Assembly (NCBI RefSeq): GCF_003710905.1
Contig: NZ_RHHV01000021.1
Location: forward strand, 62,001 to 126,000
Reading direction: 5' to 3'
Origin: Brevibacillus parabrevis
Lineage (GTDB): Bacteria > Bacillota > Bacilli > Brevibacillales > Brevibacillaceae
Length of the DNA: 64,000 nt
Below the pieces are notes generated by a model. It was not told the origin of the DNA. It made no database searches and saw only the letters and a program-made list of their open reading frames with translations. How positions within the stretch are numbered: the first letter of the stretch is position 1; each line of letters starts with the position of its first letter. Both the position numbers and the translations under genes were made by a program. Of the stretch, positions 46,301-53,205 are shown piece after piece.

Positions 46301-49300
46301 CTCCAGTCGTTCATACGTTTGCAAGTGAAGAGGGAAGCGTGATCTCGCGGTTAGTAGGGGAGATCATCGGCGGTCCGAATGTAGGGGAAGACGAGGACTT
46401 GTTTGAAGCGGGATTTGACTCGCTCAAGGTTGTATCGTTTATTTCCAAGCTTGTGGATGCGTTCCAGGTGCAACTGACGATGCACGAGGTGTTCGCGCAT
46501 CCGACGATCCGCGAGCTGGTGCCGCTCATTCGGCAAAAAGCGCCGCAGGCGGCTGTCGTGATTCCGAAAGCGGCAGAAGCGCCGTACTATCCGGCTTCGT
46601 CCCAGCAAAAACGGCTGTATGCGTTGCAGCAGTTTGACGAAACGAGCACGGCGTACAACATTCCGGGCGTATTTTTGCTGCACGGGTCTGTCGACCGGGA
46701 GCGGATGCAGGCTGCGTGTGAAGGGGTGCTGCAGCGGCATGAGGCGTTCCGGACTTATTTTGAGCTGGACGGGCAGGAGTTGGTGCAGAGGATTGTTGCG
46801 GTTGCTTCGCCCTTTGCGCTTGAATGGCGGGAGATGCCGGGCGCGAGCGTGGAAGAAGCGATGGAAGGCTTCATTCGTCCGTTCTCGCTGCACGAAGCGC
46901 CTTTGCTGCGGATTCGCCTGGTGAGCGTAGGCACTGACCGCCACGTCATGCTGATTGACATGCACCACATTATTTCCGACGGACTGTCGATTGAACGGCT
47001 GGTCAGCGATTTCCTCGCTTATTACGACGGGCAGACGCTGGCGGAGCCGAAGCGGCAGTACAAAGACTTCGCCGTCTGGCAACAAAGCCGGGATGCAGCC
47101 GATTGGCAAAAGGAAGCGGACTTCTGGCTGCAGCAGTACAGGGACGGCTACGAAACGCTCGATTTGCCAACCGATTACCGCCGTCCGCCGATCAAGCATT
47201 TTGCTGGCGACCTGAGGCGGTTTGTGTGGACGGACGAGCAAGCGTCTGCGCTCCGCGAATTTTGCCGCGCGCAGCAGTTGACGCCGTACATGCTGCTGTT
47301 CGGGTGCTTCTCGATCCTGCTGGCGAAATACAGCGGGCAGCAAGCAATCATGGTCGGGACGCCAGTGGGCGGACGCATCGGCGCGGAGACCGAAGAGACG
47401 GTCGGGGCTTTTGTCAATACGCTGGCGCTGCGCAGCTACCCGGCAGGGGAAAAGCGCGTAGTCGACTACTTGCAGGAGTTGAAAGCGTATTGCTTGCAAG
47501 CGTTTGAGCACCAGACATACCCGTTTGAAGAGCTGGTGCAGCAGGTGGAAAAAGAGAGAGACCTCAGCCGCAACCCGTTGTTTGACACGATGTTCGCCTG
47601 GGAGCAGCGCGATCGCAGCCAATTGCGCATTCGCGGGCTGGACGTGCAACGCCAGGATATCCACAGCGGCATCGCCAAGTTTGACCTGATGCTGCAAGCG
47701 TGGGAAGAGCAAGGGCAGATGGGCTTTGCGCTGGAATACGCGACGGCGTTGTTTGCCGCCACCACGGTGGAGCGCATGGGCAAGCATTATACGCAAATCC
47801 TTCAAGAAATTTTGCAGGCTCCTGAGCAGCCGATTAAAGAAATTCGCTTGATTTCTGCGGAGGAAGAACAACTGCTGCGGGACGGTTTCAACCAGACGCA
47901 AGTGGATGAGGACTGGAGCCGCAGCGTGATGGCGCTCATCGAAGAGCAGGCAAGCGTGCGCGGTGACGAGCAAGCGGTGATATGCGAAGGGCAGAGCCTG
48001 ACTTATCGCGAGCTGAACGAGCGTGCGAATCAAGTAGCGCGGTTCTTGCTTGAGCAAGGCTGCGAGAAAAATGAGATCGTCGGCATCATGGCAGAGCGCT
48101 CCTTGGCGATGATCATCGGGCTGCTGGCGATTGAAAAGGCAGGCGCGGCCTACTTGCCAATCGACCCCGCCACGCCAGCCGAACGGATTCAGTATTTGCT
48201 CGAAGACAGCGGCGCTCGTCTCGTATTGACCCAAACAAAGCTGATCGAGCAAATTGCTTTTACAGATTCTGCTGAGATTGCCGTCTACGATCTGGAAGAC
48301 GAAGTGCAGTACGCCAGCTATGAACGCACCAACCCCGGTGTACCGCTTTTGCCGGATGACCTGGCGTATGTGCTCTACACATCCGGCTCCACAGGCCAGC
48401 CAAAAGGAGTCATGCTAACGCACGGCGGCATGTCCAATCGCTTGTGCTGGATGGCGGCGCATTACGGCATGGACGAACAGGAAGTCGTGCTGCAAAAGAC
48501 GACCTATACGTTTGACGTCTCCGTGTGGGAGCTGTTTTTGCCGCTCATGATCGGAGGGGTACTCTGCTTCGCCAAACCAGGCGGAGAAAAAGACCCCGAG
48601 TATCTCTATCGTCTCATCAACGAACAAAAAGTGACAACGCTGCACTTTGTACCGTCCATGCTGGCAGCGTTTCTCCACACCTTGCCGGACAACGCGGATG
48701 AAGCTTCCTTTTCTCGCCTCAAGCGCTGCATTTGCAGCGGCGAAGAGCTAAGCATCGAAGTGAAGGACCGCTTCTTCCGAAAAATGCCGGGAGTAGAGCT
48801 GCACAACCTGTACGGCCCTACCGAGGCGTCGATTGACGTGACGTTCTATGAAGTGCGGGCAGAAGATCGGCTAATTCCGATCGGCAAGCCAGTAGCGAAC
48901 ACCCGACTGTACATCGTCACCGAAGAAGGCGGCTTGGCGCCGATTGGCGTGCCGGGAGAGCTGTGCATCGCTGGCATCCAGCTGGCAAAAGGCTACCTCA
49001 ACCGCCCGGAGCTGACCGCAGAAAAGTTCAGGGAACTGCCGCTGCTCCCCGGAGAACGACTGTACTTCACGGGCGACCTGGCCCGTTGGCTGGAAGACGG
49101 AAACATTGCCTACTTGGGTAGAAAAGACACGCAAATCAAACTGCGCGGCTTCCGGATTGAACTAGGAGAAATCGAGTCAGCGATCCAGTCCTATACAGAC
49201 AAGATCGAGACGGTTGTCGTGGTCAGCCAGGGAACACAAGCGGAGAGCAAGGTGCTGTGCGCGTTTTTCAGCGCGACGGAGAAGGTCGACATTGGCAAGC

Positions 49301-52300
49301 TGAAAGCACATTTGCAGCGGCATCTGCCTGCTTACATGGTTCCGGTGCACTATCAGCAGCTCGCTGCGCTTCCGCATACGTCCAGCGGCAAGATCGACAG
49401 AAAAGCTTTGCCACGCATAACGGCGAGCGACGATGTGGACATGGCCGCGTCGGAAATGTTGGCGGGGGAAGATGGGCAGCTTCTTGCTTCTATTTTCAAA
49501 GAAACATTGGGCATCGAGAACATCTCCTCTAGCGCTCACTTTTTTGAGTTGGGAGGCAATTCGCTCGCTGCAATTGTGTTGAAAGCGAAAATTTCCGCCG
49601 CCTTCCAGGTGCAGCTGACGATGCAAGAGGTGTTCGCGCATCCGACGATCCGGGAGCTGGTGCCGCTCATTCGGCAAAAAGCGCCGCAGGCGGCTGTCGT
49701 GATTCCAAAAGCGGCGGAAGCGCCGTACTATCCGGTTTCCTCCCAGCAAAAACGGCTGTATGCGTTGCAGCAGTTTGACGAAACGAGCACGGCGTACAAC
49801 ATTCCGGGCGTATTTTTGCTGCACGGGGCTGTCGACCGGGAGCGGATGCAGGCTGCGTGCGAAGGCTTGCTGCAACGGCATGAGGCGTTGCGGACGTATT
49901 TTGAGTTAAACGGGCAAGAGTTGGTGCAAAAGATTGTTGCGGCTGCTCCGAGTGGTTTGGCAGTTTTGGGTACTCCGGCAGTTCCGAGTGCGTTGGCCGC
50001 TCCGAGTGCTTCGGCTACTCCGAGTGTTTCGGCAGTTCCGAGTGAGTTGGCTGCTCCGAGTGGTTCGGCAGTTCCAGGTGATTCGGTTGCTCCGAGTGAT
50101 TCGGCAGTTCCGGGTGCTTCGGCAGTTCTGGGTGCTTCGGTTGCTCCGAGTGGTTTGGCAGTACCGGGTGCTTCGGCTACTCCGAGTGCCCCGGCTGCTC
50201 TGACTACTTCTGCTACTCCGCCCTTTGCGCTTGAATGGCGGGAGATGCCGGGCGCGAGCGTGGAAGAAGCAATGGAAGGCTTCATTCGTCCGTTCTCGCT
50301 GCACGAAGCGCCTTTGCTGCGGATTCGCCTGGTGAGCATTGCGCCCGACCGCCACGTCATGCTGATCGACATGCACCACATCATTTCCGACGGACTGTCG
50401 ATTGAACGGCTGGTCAGCGATTTCCTCGCTTATTACGACGGACAGACGCTGGCGGAGCCGAAGCGGCAGTATAAAGACTTCGCTGTCTGGCAACAAAGCC
50501 GGGACGCAGCCGATTGGCAAAAGGAAGCGGATTTCTGGCTGCAGCAATATAAGGACGGCTACGAAACGCTCGATTTGCCAACCGATTACCGCCGTCCGCC
50601 GATCAAGCATTTTGCTGGCGACCTGAGGCGGTTTGTGTGGACGGACGAGCAAGCGTCTGCGCTCCGCGAATTTTGCCGCGCACAGCAGTTGACGCCGTAC
50701 ATGTTGCTGTTCGGTTGCTTCTCGATCCTGCTGGCGAAATACAGCGGGCAGCAAGCAATCATGGTCGGGACGCCAGTGGGCGGACGCATCGGCGCGGAGA
50801 CTGAAGAGACGGTCGGGGCTTTTGTCAATACGCTGGCGCTGCGCAGCTACCCGGCAGGGGAAAAGCGCGTAGTCGACTACTTGCAAGAGCTGAAAGCGTA
50901 TTGCTTGCAAGCGTTTGAGCACCAGACATACCCATTTGAAGAGCTGGTGCAGCAGGTGGAAAAAGAGAGAGACCTCAGCCGCAACCCGTTGTTTGACACG
51001 ATGTTCGCCTGGGAGCAGCGCGATCGCAGCCAATTGCGCATTCGCGGGCTGGACGTGCAACGCCAGGATATCCACAGCGGCATCGCCAAGTTTGACCTGA
51101 TGTTGCAAGCGTGGGAAGAGCAAGGGCAGATGGGCTTTGCGCTGGAGTACGCGACGGCGTTGTTTGCCGCCTCTACGGTGGAGCGCATGGGCAAGCATTA
51201 TACGCAAATTCTTCAAGAAATTTTACAGGCTCCTGAGCAGCCGATTAAAGAAATTCGCTTGATTTCTGCGGAGGAAGAACAACTGCTGCGGGACGGCTTC
51301 AACCAGACGCAAGTGGATGAGGACTGGAGCCAAAGCGTGGTGGCGCTCATCGAAGAGCAGGTGAGCAAGCGCGGCGACGAGCAAGCAGTGATATGCGAAG
51401 GGGAGAGACTGACTTATCGCGAGCTGAACGAACGCGCGAATCAAGTAGCGCGGTTCTTGCTTGAGCAAGGCTGCGAGAAAAACGAGATCGTCGGCATCAT
51501 GGCAGAGCGCTCCTTGGCGATGATCATCGGGCTGCTTGCGATTGAAAAGGCAGGCGGAGCCTACTTGCCAATCGACCCCGCCACGCCAGCAGAACGGATT
51601 CAGTATTTGCTCGAAGACAGCGGCGCTCGTCTCGTATTGACCCAAACAAAGCTGATCGAGCAAATGACTTTTACAGATTCTGCTGAGATTGCCGTCTACG
51701 ATTTGGAAGACGAAGCGCAGTACGCCAGCTATGAGCGCACTAACCCGGGTGTACCGCTTTTGCCGGATGACCTGGCGTATGTGCTCTACACATCCGGCTC
51801 CACCGGCCAGCCAAAAGGAGTCATGCTAACGCACGGCGGCATGTCCAATCGCTTGTGCTGGATGGCGGCGCATTACGGCATGGACGAAAACGAGATCGTG
51901 CTGCAAAAGACGACCTATACGTTTGACGTTTCGGTATGGGAGCTATTTTTGCCGCTCATGATCGGAGGGATACTCTGCTTCGCCAAACCAGGCGGAGAAA
52001 AAGACCCCGAGTATCTCTATCGTCTCATCGACGAACAAAAAGTGACAACGCTGCACTTTGTACCGTCCATGCTGGCAGCGTTTCTCCACGCCTTGCCGGA
52101 GAACGCGGACGAAGCTTCCTTTTCTCGCCTCAAGCGCTGCATTTGCAGCGGCGAAGAGCTAAGCATCGAAGTGAAGGACCGCTTCTTCCGAAAAATGCCG
52201 GAAGTAGAGCTGCACAACTTGTATGGCCCCACCGAGGCGTCGATTGACGTGACGTTCTATGAAGTGCGGGCAGAAGATCGGCTAATTCCGATCGGCAAAC

Positions 52301-53205
52301 CAGTAGCGAATACCCGCCTGTACATCGTCACCGAAGAAGGCGGCTTGGCGCCGATTGGCGTGCCGGGAGAGCTGTGCATCGCTGGCATCCAGCTGGCAAA
52401 AGGCTACCTCAACCGCCCGGAGCTGACCGCCGAAAAATTCAGGGAACTGCCGCTGCTTCCCGGAGAACGGCTGTACTTCACGGGCGACCTGGCCCGTTGG
52501 CTGGAAGACGGAAACATTGCCTACTTGGGCAGAAAAGACACCCAAATCAAGCTGCGCGGTTTCCGGATTGAACTAGGGGAGATCGAATCGGCGATCCAGT
52601 CCTATACAGACAAGATCGAGACGGTTGCCGTGGTCAGCCAGGGAACACAAGCGGAGAGCAAAATGCTTTGCGCGTATTACAGCGCGACAGAACAGATCGA
52701 TTCAGGCCAGCTACAGGCGTATTTGCAGCGGCACTTGCCTGTTTACATGGTTCCGCTGTACTATCAGCAGCTCCCTGCGCTTCCGCATACGTCCAGTGGA
52801 AAAATCGACAGAAAGGCGCTTTCCCGCATGCCATTGAACGTGGAAAAGGAAAGAGCCGTTCTGCCCAAAACCGAGCAGGAAAAACAACTGTCGCTGATCT
52901 GGAAAGAAGTGCTGCAAGTCGAGAAGGTCAGCATCCGTGACGACTTTTTCCAGCTCGGAGGAAACTCGCTCAGCGTCATCCACTTGCACAAGCGCTTGAC
53001 GGAGCAGCTCGATCCAACTATTTCGATCGCCAATCTGTACCGATATCGCACCATCGAATCTTTCCTGGCTTACACGAGTCAGAAGGCGCACGCAGGCAAG
53101 TCGCAAACGATGACAGTGCCGGAACGCAAAGAGCGATTGCTGCAAGGCAATGCCAAACGATCACAGCGACTATCAAAAAGAAAAGGGACAAATAGCGATG
53201 AGTAA
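40306..53205 (+). CDS. Hybrid NRPS-PKS megasynthase: C-A(Gly)-T-KS-AT-ACP-C-A(Ser)-T-C-A(Ser)-T
   Basis: 4,299 residues, four modules. Module 1: a C domain (about 10-440, HHHILFDGW, the type that follows an E domain), an A domain (462-962) with code DILQLGVVW, closest to the Gly code, and carrier Ser1014. Module 2: KS (about 1081-1508, Cys1250 in ACSTS, HGTGT, NIGH), AT (about 1601-1900, Ser1696 in GYSIGEY, HAGHS) and ACP Ser2039, with no reductive domain. Modules 3 and 4: C (HHIISDG), A with code DVWHISLID (Ser code), carriers Ser3086 and Ser4221. Modules 3 and 4 are near-identical duplicates, except that the C domain of module 4 contains a 270-nt repeat insertion (residues 3213-3302). There is no thioesterase, so the chain passes to the next PKS. 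AT 1 is a candidate for using the methoxymalonyl-ACP made by the preceding genes. Confidence 0.93.
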   Translation: MKKLDANQVSDIISLSPMQEGMLFHYLKEPDSSLYFEQISLHVSSAVHIAAFQQAWRHVVSVNEMLRAVFRWEGVKTPLLIILKELPDFLRYVDVSAQVTADRDTFVANLLDEDRANKFDLREGAFRVSLYKLGDEDYQLILSHHHILFDGWSTGILLAEFMETYQQLLEQRQPTVAAKRKFKDFIKSVQQKDKAEQETFWKTYLQEVNPLWLQEIIPANQSRASKHTAEKKQARLDIPQSLHAEIKRQGKHAISCYLYGAWALLHYFYADSKDVVFGTTVSGREESLDGIDKMVGLFINTLPLRLAIDPDESLQAFLERVFASMNARKHYGSTPLRDIKKYSGLPFEKELFDTVLVIENYPLQPHSKNRNFVIDSFSYREETNYPLTIFITLWETIELVVDYDCRVYSEAFVQELCARYKMILTYLVEQPLETIRTVDFLFPEEKQKLLGEWVNTKVALPTGKTIHQLFEEQVDKTPERIALTYEGRSFTYRQMNEQANQLANLLQDAGVQPNQVVGLFMDRRPELVIALLGILKSGGAYLPLEPTLPLERCATMLSDASANVVVSVQKFTDVLAGLKTKCPLLQTVVCMDQAESEAEYSLRDLQQYAREVAVTVPQATSDDLAYVIYTSGSTGVPKGVMISHENVVNFLYAMEREIGFEPEHTVLALAAYSFDIFVLESLAPLCWGMKMTLASDAVLKDPDEIMKLIEAESVTILQATPSRMKLLVQSARASSLQQLQKILIGGETLSEDLYKSLRAITKQSIYNVYGPTETTVWSTIQRLEETISVGKPIANVGIYLLSNERTLRPLGYPGEVCIFGKGLGKGYLNQPLLTAEKFIANPFQPGERLYCTGDYAYWLPDGSLQFVGRKDHQVKIRGHRIEMAEVESALKDFSPVKDVVVIEIKEKNESALAAYLVVDSGFNWTACKAFLKTRLPHYAIPSACYRIPEIPYTRNLKVDRKALVQMQKEPLHLLEHTIEPKSKLEAKIAETWKNVLEIERVGIHDRFFDVGGDSINVIRLCNELKAEMNTDVPVQTIFTYPTIHELANYFHAKATGESRTAKPSAEKPKAAKPRTVDIQDTDVAIIGMAGRFPGAADKEQFWRNLVSGNEAIKFYSDEEMEALGIDRELWNNPHYVKAKGKLDDIDCFDAEFFGYTVAEAEWMDPQIRLLHECAWHALEDAGYEPEAYPGSIGLYVGSAYNIYWVPETFSPSLYASEQYQIYHVNSNSFATLIAYRMNLRGPAITVQAACSTSLVAVDRAYKDLLFGDCDIAVAGAAAVTLLDEAGYVHQEGMVLSKDGHCRAFDKKATGTVTGNGVGLVVLKRLKDALADGDHIYSVLKSTAVNNDGNRKVGYSAPSAEGQAAVIQKAIERSGIEAAQIHYVEAHGTGTALGDPVEVEGLKLAFDTDKKNYCGLGSVKTNIGHLEAAAGIAGLMKTSLALKNRMIPPTINCEEVNGQIDFENSPFYLNTQLLDLQNEDMFPLRAGVSSFGQGGSNAHVILEEAPPAIETPAKRRYQMIALSAHSEAALKEMKGRIGERFKRDDSIQLADAAYTLKVGRKRFSHRSVLLCTEVREAIEVLTDKNSRKSWDFVASEQSPALVFMFSGQGAEYVNMALDLYRHEPLFREKLDECFAILQNISGVRYQDYLYPDQPDDQIAREIHRQSVSQPLHFAIEYSLAWMLMEWGAAPSNMIGYSIGEYVAACIAGVFSLEDALVLTYHRGRLMEKLPEGVMLTVPLAEEALLSILPHELSIAAVNEESCIVAGSKEDISRFEAALKEQKVISMRLAISHAGHSNMLDSMLAEFGEYVQNVSFQPPVLPFVSSLTGNPITPEEAVDPGYWVRHLREPVRFVAGLQKLAQQEHTLFIEIGPGRNLCMLAQRFLRPERNQKLLDTIRVERKQVADDEQLLKTVAQLWLYGVDLDWKRFYDGERRRRISLPGYPFAKKRYWNHAFRFDTSQFGKRAKGKRLASAALQSAASLSFSPAHSQERLSGQVAESAPVVHTFASEEGSVISRLVGEIIGGPNVGEDEDLFEAGFDSLKVVSFISKLVDAFQVQLTMHEVFAHPTIRELVPLIRQKAPQAAVVIPKAAEAPYYPASSQQKRLYALQQFDETSTAYNIPGVFLLHGSVDRERMQAACEGVLQRHEAFRTYFELDGQELVQRIVAVASPFALEWREMPGASVEEAMEGFIRPFSLHEAPLLRIRLVSVGTDRHVMLIDMHHIISDGLSIERLVSDFLAYYDGQTLAEPKRQYKDFAVWQQSRDAADWQKEADFWLQQYRDGYETLDLPTDYRRPPIKHFAGDLRRFVWTDEQASALREFCRAQQLTPYMLLFGCFSILLAKYSGQQAIMVGTPVGGRIGAETEETVGAFVNTLALRSYPAGEKRVVDYLQELKAYCLQAFEHQTYPFEELVQQVEKERDLSRNPLFDTMFAWEQRDRSQLRIRGLDVQRQDIHSGIAKFDLMLQAWEEQGQMGFALEYATALFAATTVERMGKHYTQILQEILQAPEQPIKEIRLISAEEEQLLRDGFNQTQVDEDWSRSVMALIEEQASVRGDEQAVICEGQSLTYRELNERANQVARFLLEQGCEKNEIVGIMAERSLAMIIGLLAIEKAGAAYLPIDPATPAERIQYLLEDSGARLVLTQTKLIEQIAFTDSAEIAVYDLEDEVQYASYERTNPGVPLLPDDLAYVLYTSGSTGQPKGVMLTHGGMSNRLCWMAAHYGMDEQEVVLQKTTYTFDVSVWELFLPLMIGGVLCFAKPGGEKDPEYLYRLINEQKVTTLHFVPSMLAAFLHTLPDNADEASFSRLKRCICSGEELSIEVKDRFFRKMPGVELHNLYGPTEASIDVTFYEVRAEDRLIPIGKPVANTRLYIVTEEGGLAPIGVPGELCIAGIQLAKGYLNRPELTAEKFRELPLLPGERLYFTGDLARWLEDGNIAYLGRKDTQIKLRGFRIELGEIESAIQSYTDKIETVVVVSQGTQAESKVLCAFFSATEKVDIGKLKAHLQRHLPAYMVPVHYQQLAALPHTSSGKIDRKALPRITASDDVDMAASEMLAGEDGQLLASIFKETLGIENISSSAHFFELGGNSLAAIVLKAKISAAFQVQLTMQEVFAHPTIRELVPLIRQKAPQAAVVIPKAAEAPYYPVSSQQKRLYALQQFDETSTAYNIPGVFLLHGAVDRERMQAACEGLLQRHEALRTYFELNGQELVQKIVAAAPSGLAVLGTPAVPSALAAPSASATPSVSAVPSELAAPSGSAVPGDSVAPSDSAVPGASAVLGASVAPSGLAVPGASATPSAPAALTTSATPPFALEWREMPGASVEEAMEGFIRPFSLHEAPLLRIRLVSIAPDRHVMLIDMHHIISDGLSIERLVSDFLAYYDGQTLAEPKRQYKDFAVWQQSRDAADWQKEADFWLQQYKDGYETLDLPTDYRRPPIKHFAGDLRRFVWTDEQASALREFCRAQQLTPYMLLFGCFSILLAKYSGQQAIMVGTPVGGRIGAETEETVGAFVNTLALRSYPAGEKRVVDYLQELKAYCLQAFEHQTYPFEELVQQVEKERDLSRNPLFDTMFAWEQRDRSQLRIRGLDVQRQDIHSGIAKFDLMLQAWEEQGQMGFALEYATALFAASTVERMGKHYTQILQEILQAPEQPIKEIRLISAEEEQLLRDGFNQTQVDEDWSQSVVALIEEQVSKRGDEQAVICEGERLTYRELNERANQVARFLLEQGCEKNEIVGIMAERSLAMIIGLLAIEKAGGAYLPIDPATPAERIQYLLEDSGARLVLTQTKLIEQMTFTDSAEIAVYDLEDEAQYASYERTNPGVPLLPDDLAYVLYTSGSTGQPKGVMLTHGGMSNRLCWMAAHYGMDENEIVLQKTTYTFDVSVWELFLPLMIGGILCFAKPGGEKDPEYLYRLIDEQKVTTLHFVPSMLAAFLHALPENADEASFSRLKRCICSGEELSIEVKDRFFRKMPEVELHNLYGPTEASIDVTFYEVRAEDRLIPIGKPVANTRLYIVTEEGGLAPIGVPGELCIAGIQLAKGYLNRPELTAEKFRELPLLPGERLYFTGDLARWLEDGNIAYLGRKDTQIKLRGFRIELGEIESAIQSYTDKIETVAVVSQGTQAESKMLCAYYSATEQIDSGQLQAYLQRHLPVYMVPLYYQQLPALPHTSSGKIDRKALSRMPLNVEKERAVLPKTEQEKQLSLIWKEVLQVEKVSIRDDFFQLGGNSLSVIHLHKRLTEQLDPTISIANLYRYRTIESFLAYTSQKAHAGKSQTMTVPERKERLLQGNAKRSQRLSKRKGTNSDE
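46462..49410 (+). repeat. Internal duplication, copy 1 (C-A[Ser])
   Basis: Begins inside the PKS ACP at TTCCAGGTGCA and runs through the C and A domains of module 3 to the end of the A domain (SSGKIDRKAL). It aligns with copy 2 at an offset of 3,141 nt before, and 3,411 nt after, the repeat insertion. Confidence 0.85.
49603..52820 (+). repeat. Internal duplication, copy 2 (C-A[Ser] with insertion)
   Basis: Near-identical to copy 1 at nucleotide level over about 2.9 kb, apart from the 270-nt minisatellite. The left edge falls within a carrier domain in both copies. Confidence 0.85.
49942..50211 (+). repeat. Coding minisatellite, 15 units of 18 bp
   Basis: Fifteen consecutive 18-nt units of the type GCAGTTCCGAGTGCTTCG encode six-residue repeats A-V/A/T-P-S/G-x-S/L (residues 3213-3302). 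They stay in frame and lie in the condensation domain of module 4, between VQKIVA and PFALEW, where copy 1 has only VASPF. A partial unit (GCTACTCCG) closes the array at 50220. Confidence 0.95.

Noticed and set aside
46351..48252. Long open frame on the minus strand opposite the Ser module (also 49906-51216, 51223-51663 and 753-2177)
   Set aside because: These are shadows of GC-biased coding sequence on the other strand. Their proteins are compositionally odd, lack motifs and are duplicated only because the plus-strand module is duplicated.
49934..50203. Open frame in the minisatellite (plus strand, other frame) and Arg/Ser repeats on the minus strand
   Set aside because: An 18-bp repeat without stops is open in several frames. 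Only the frame of the megasynthase is continuous with conserved domains.
49942..50220. CRISPR-like array
   Set aside because: The units are contiguous with no spacers, are a multiple of three in length and stay in frame inside a gene. It is a coding minisatellite.
53150..53197. Upstream start of the KS-AT-KR-ACP gene
   Set aside because: There is no ribosome binding site at 53150, and the KS proteins of this family begin close to the conserved IAIIGMSGRFPG segment. ATG 53198 with AAAAGGG upstream fits better.
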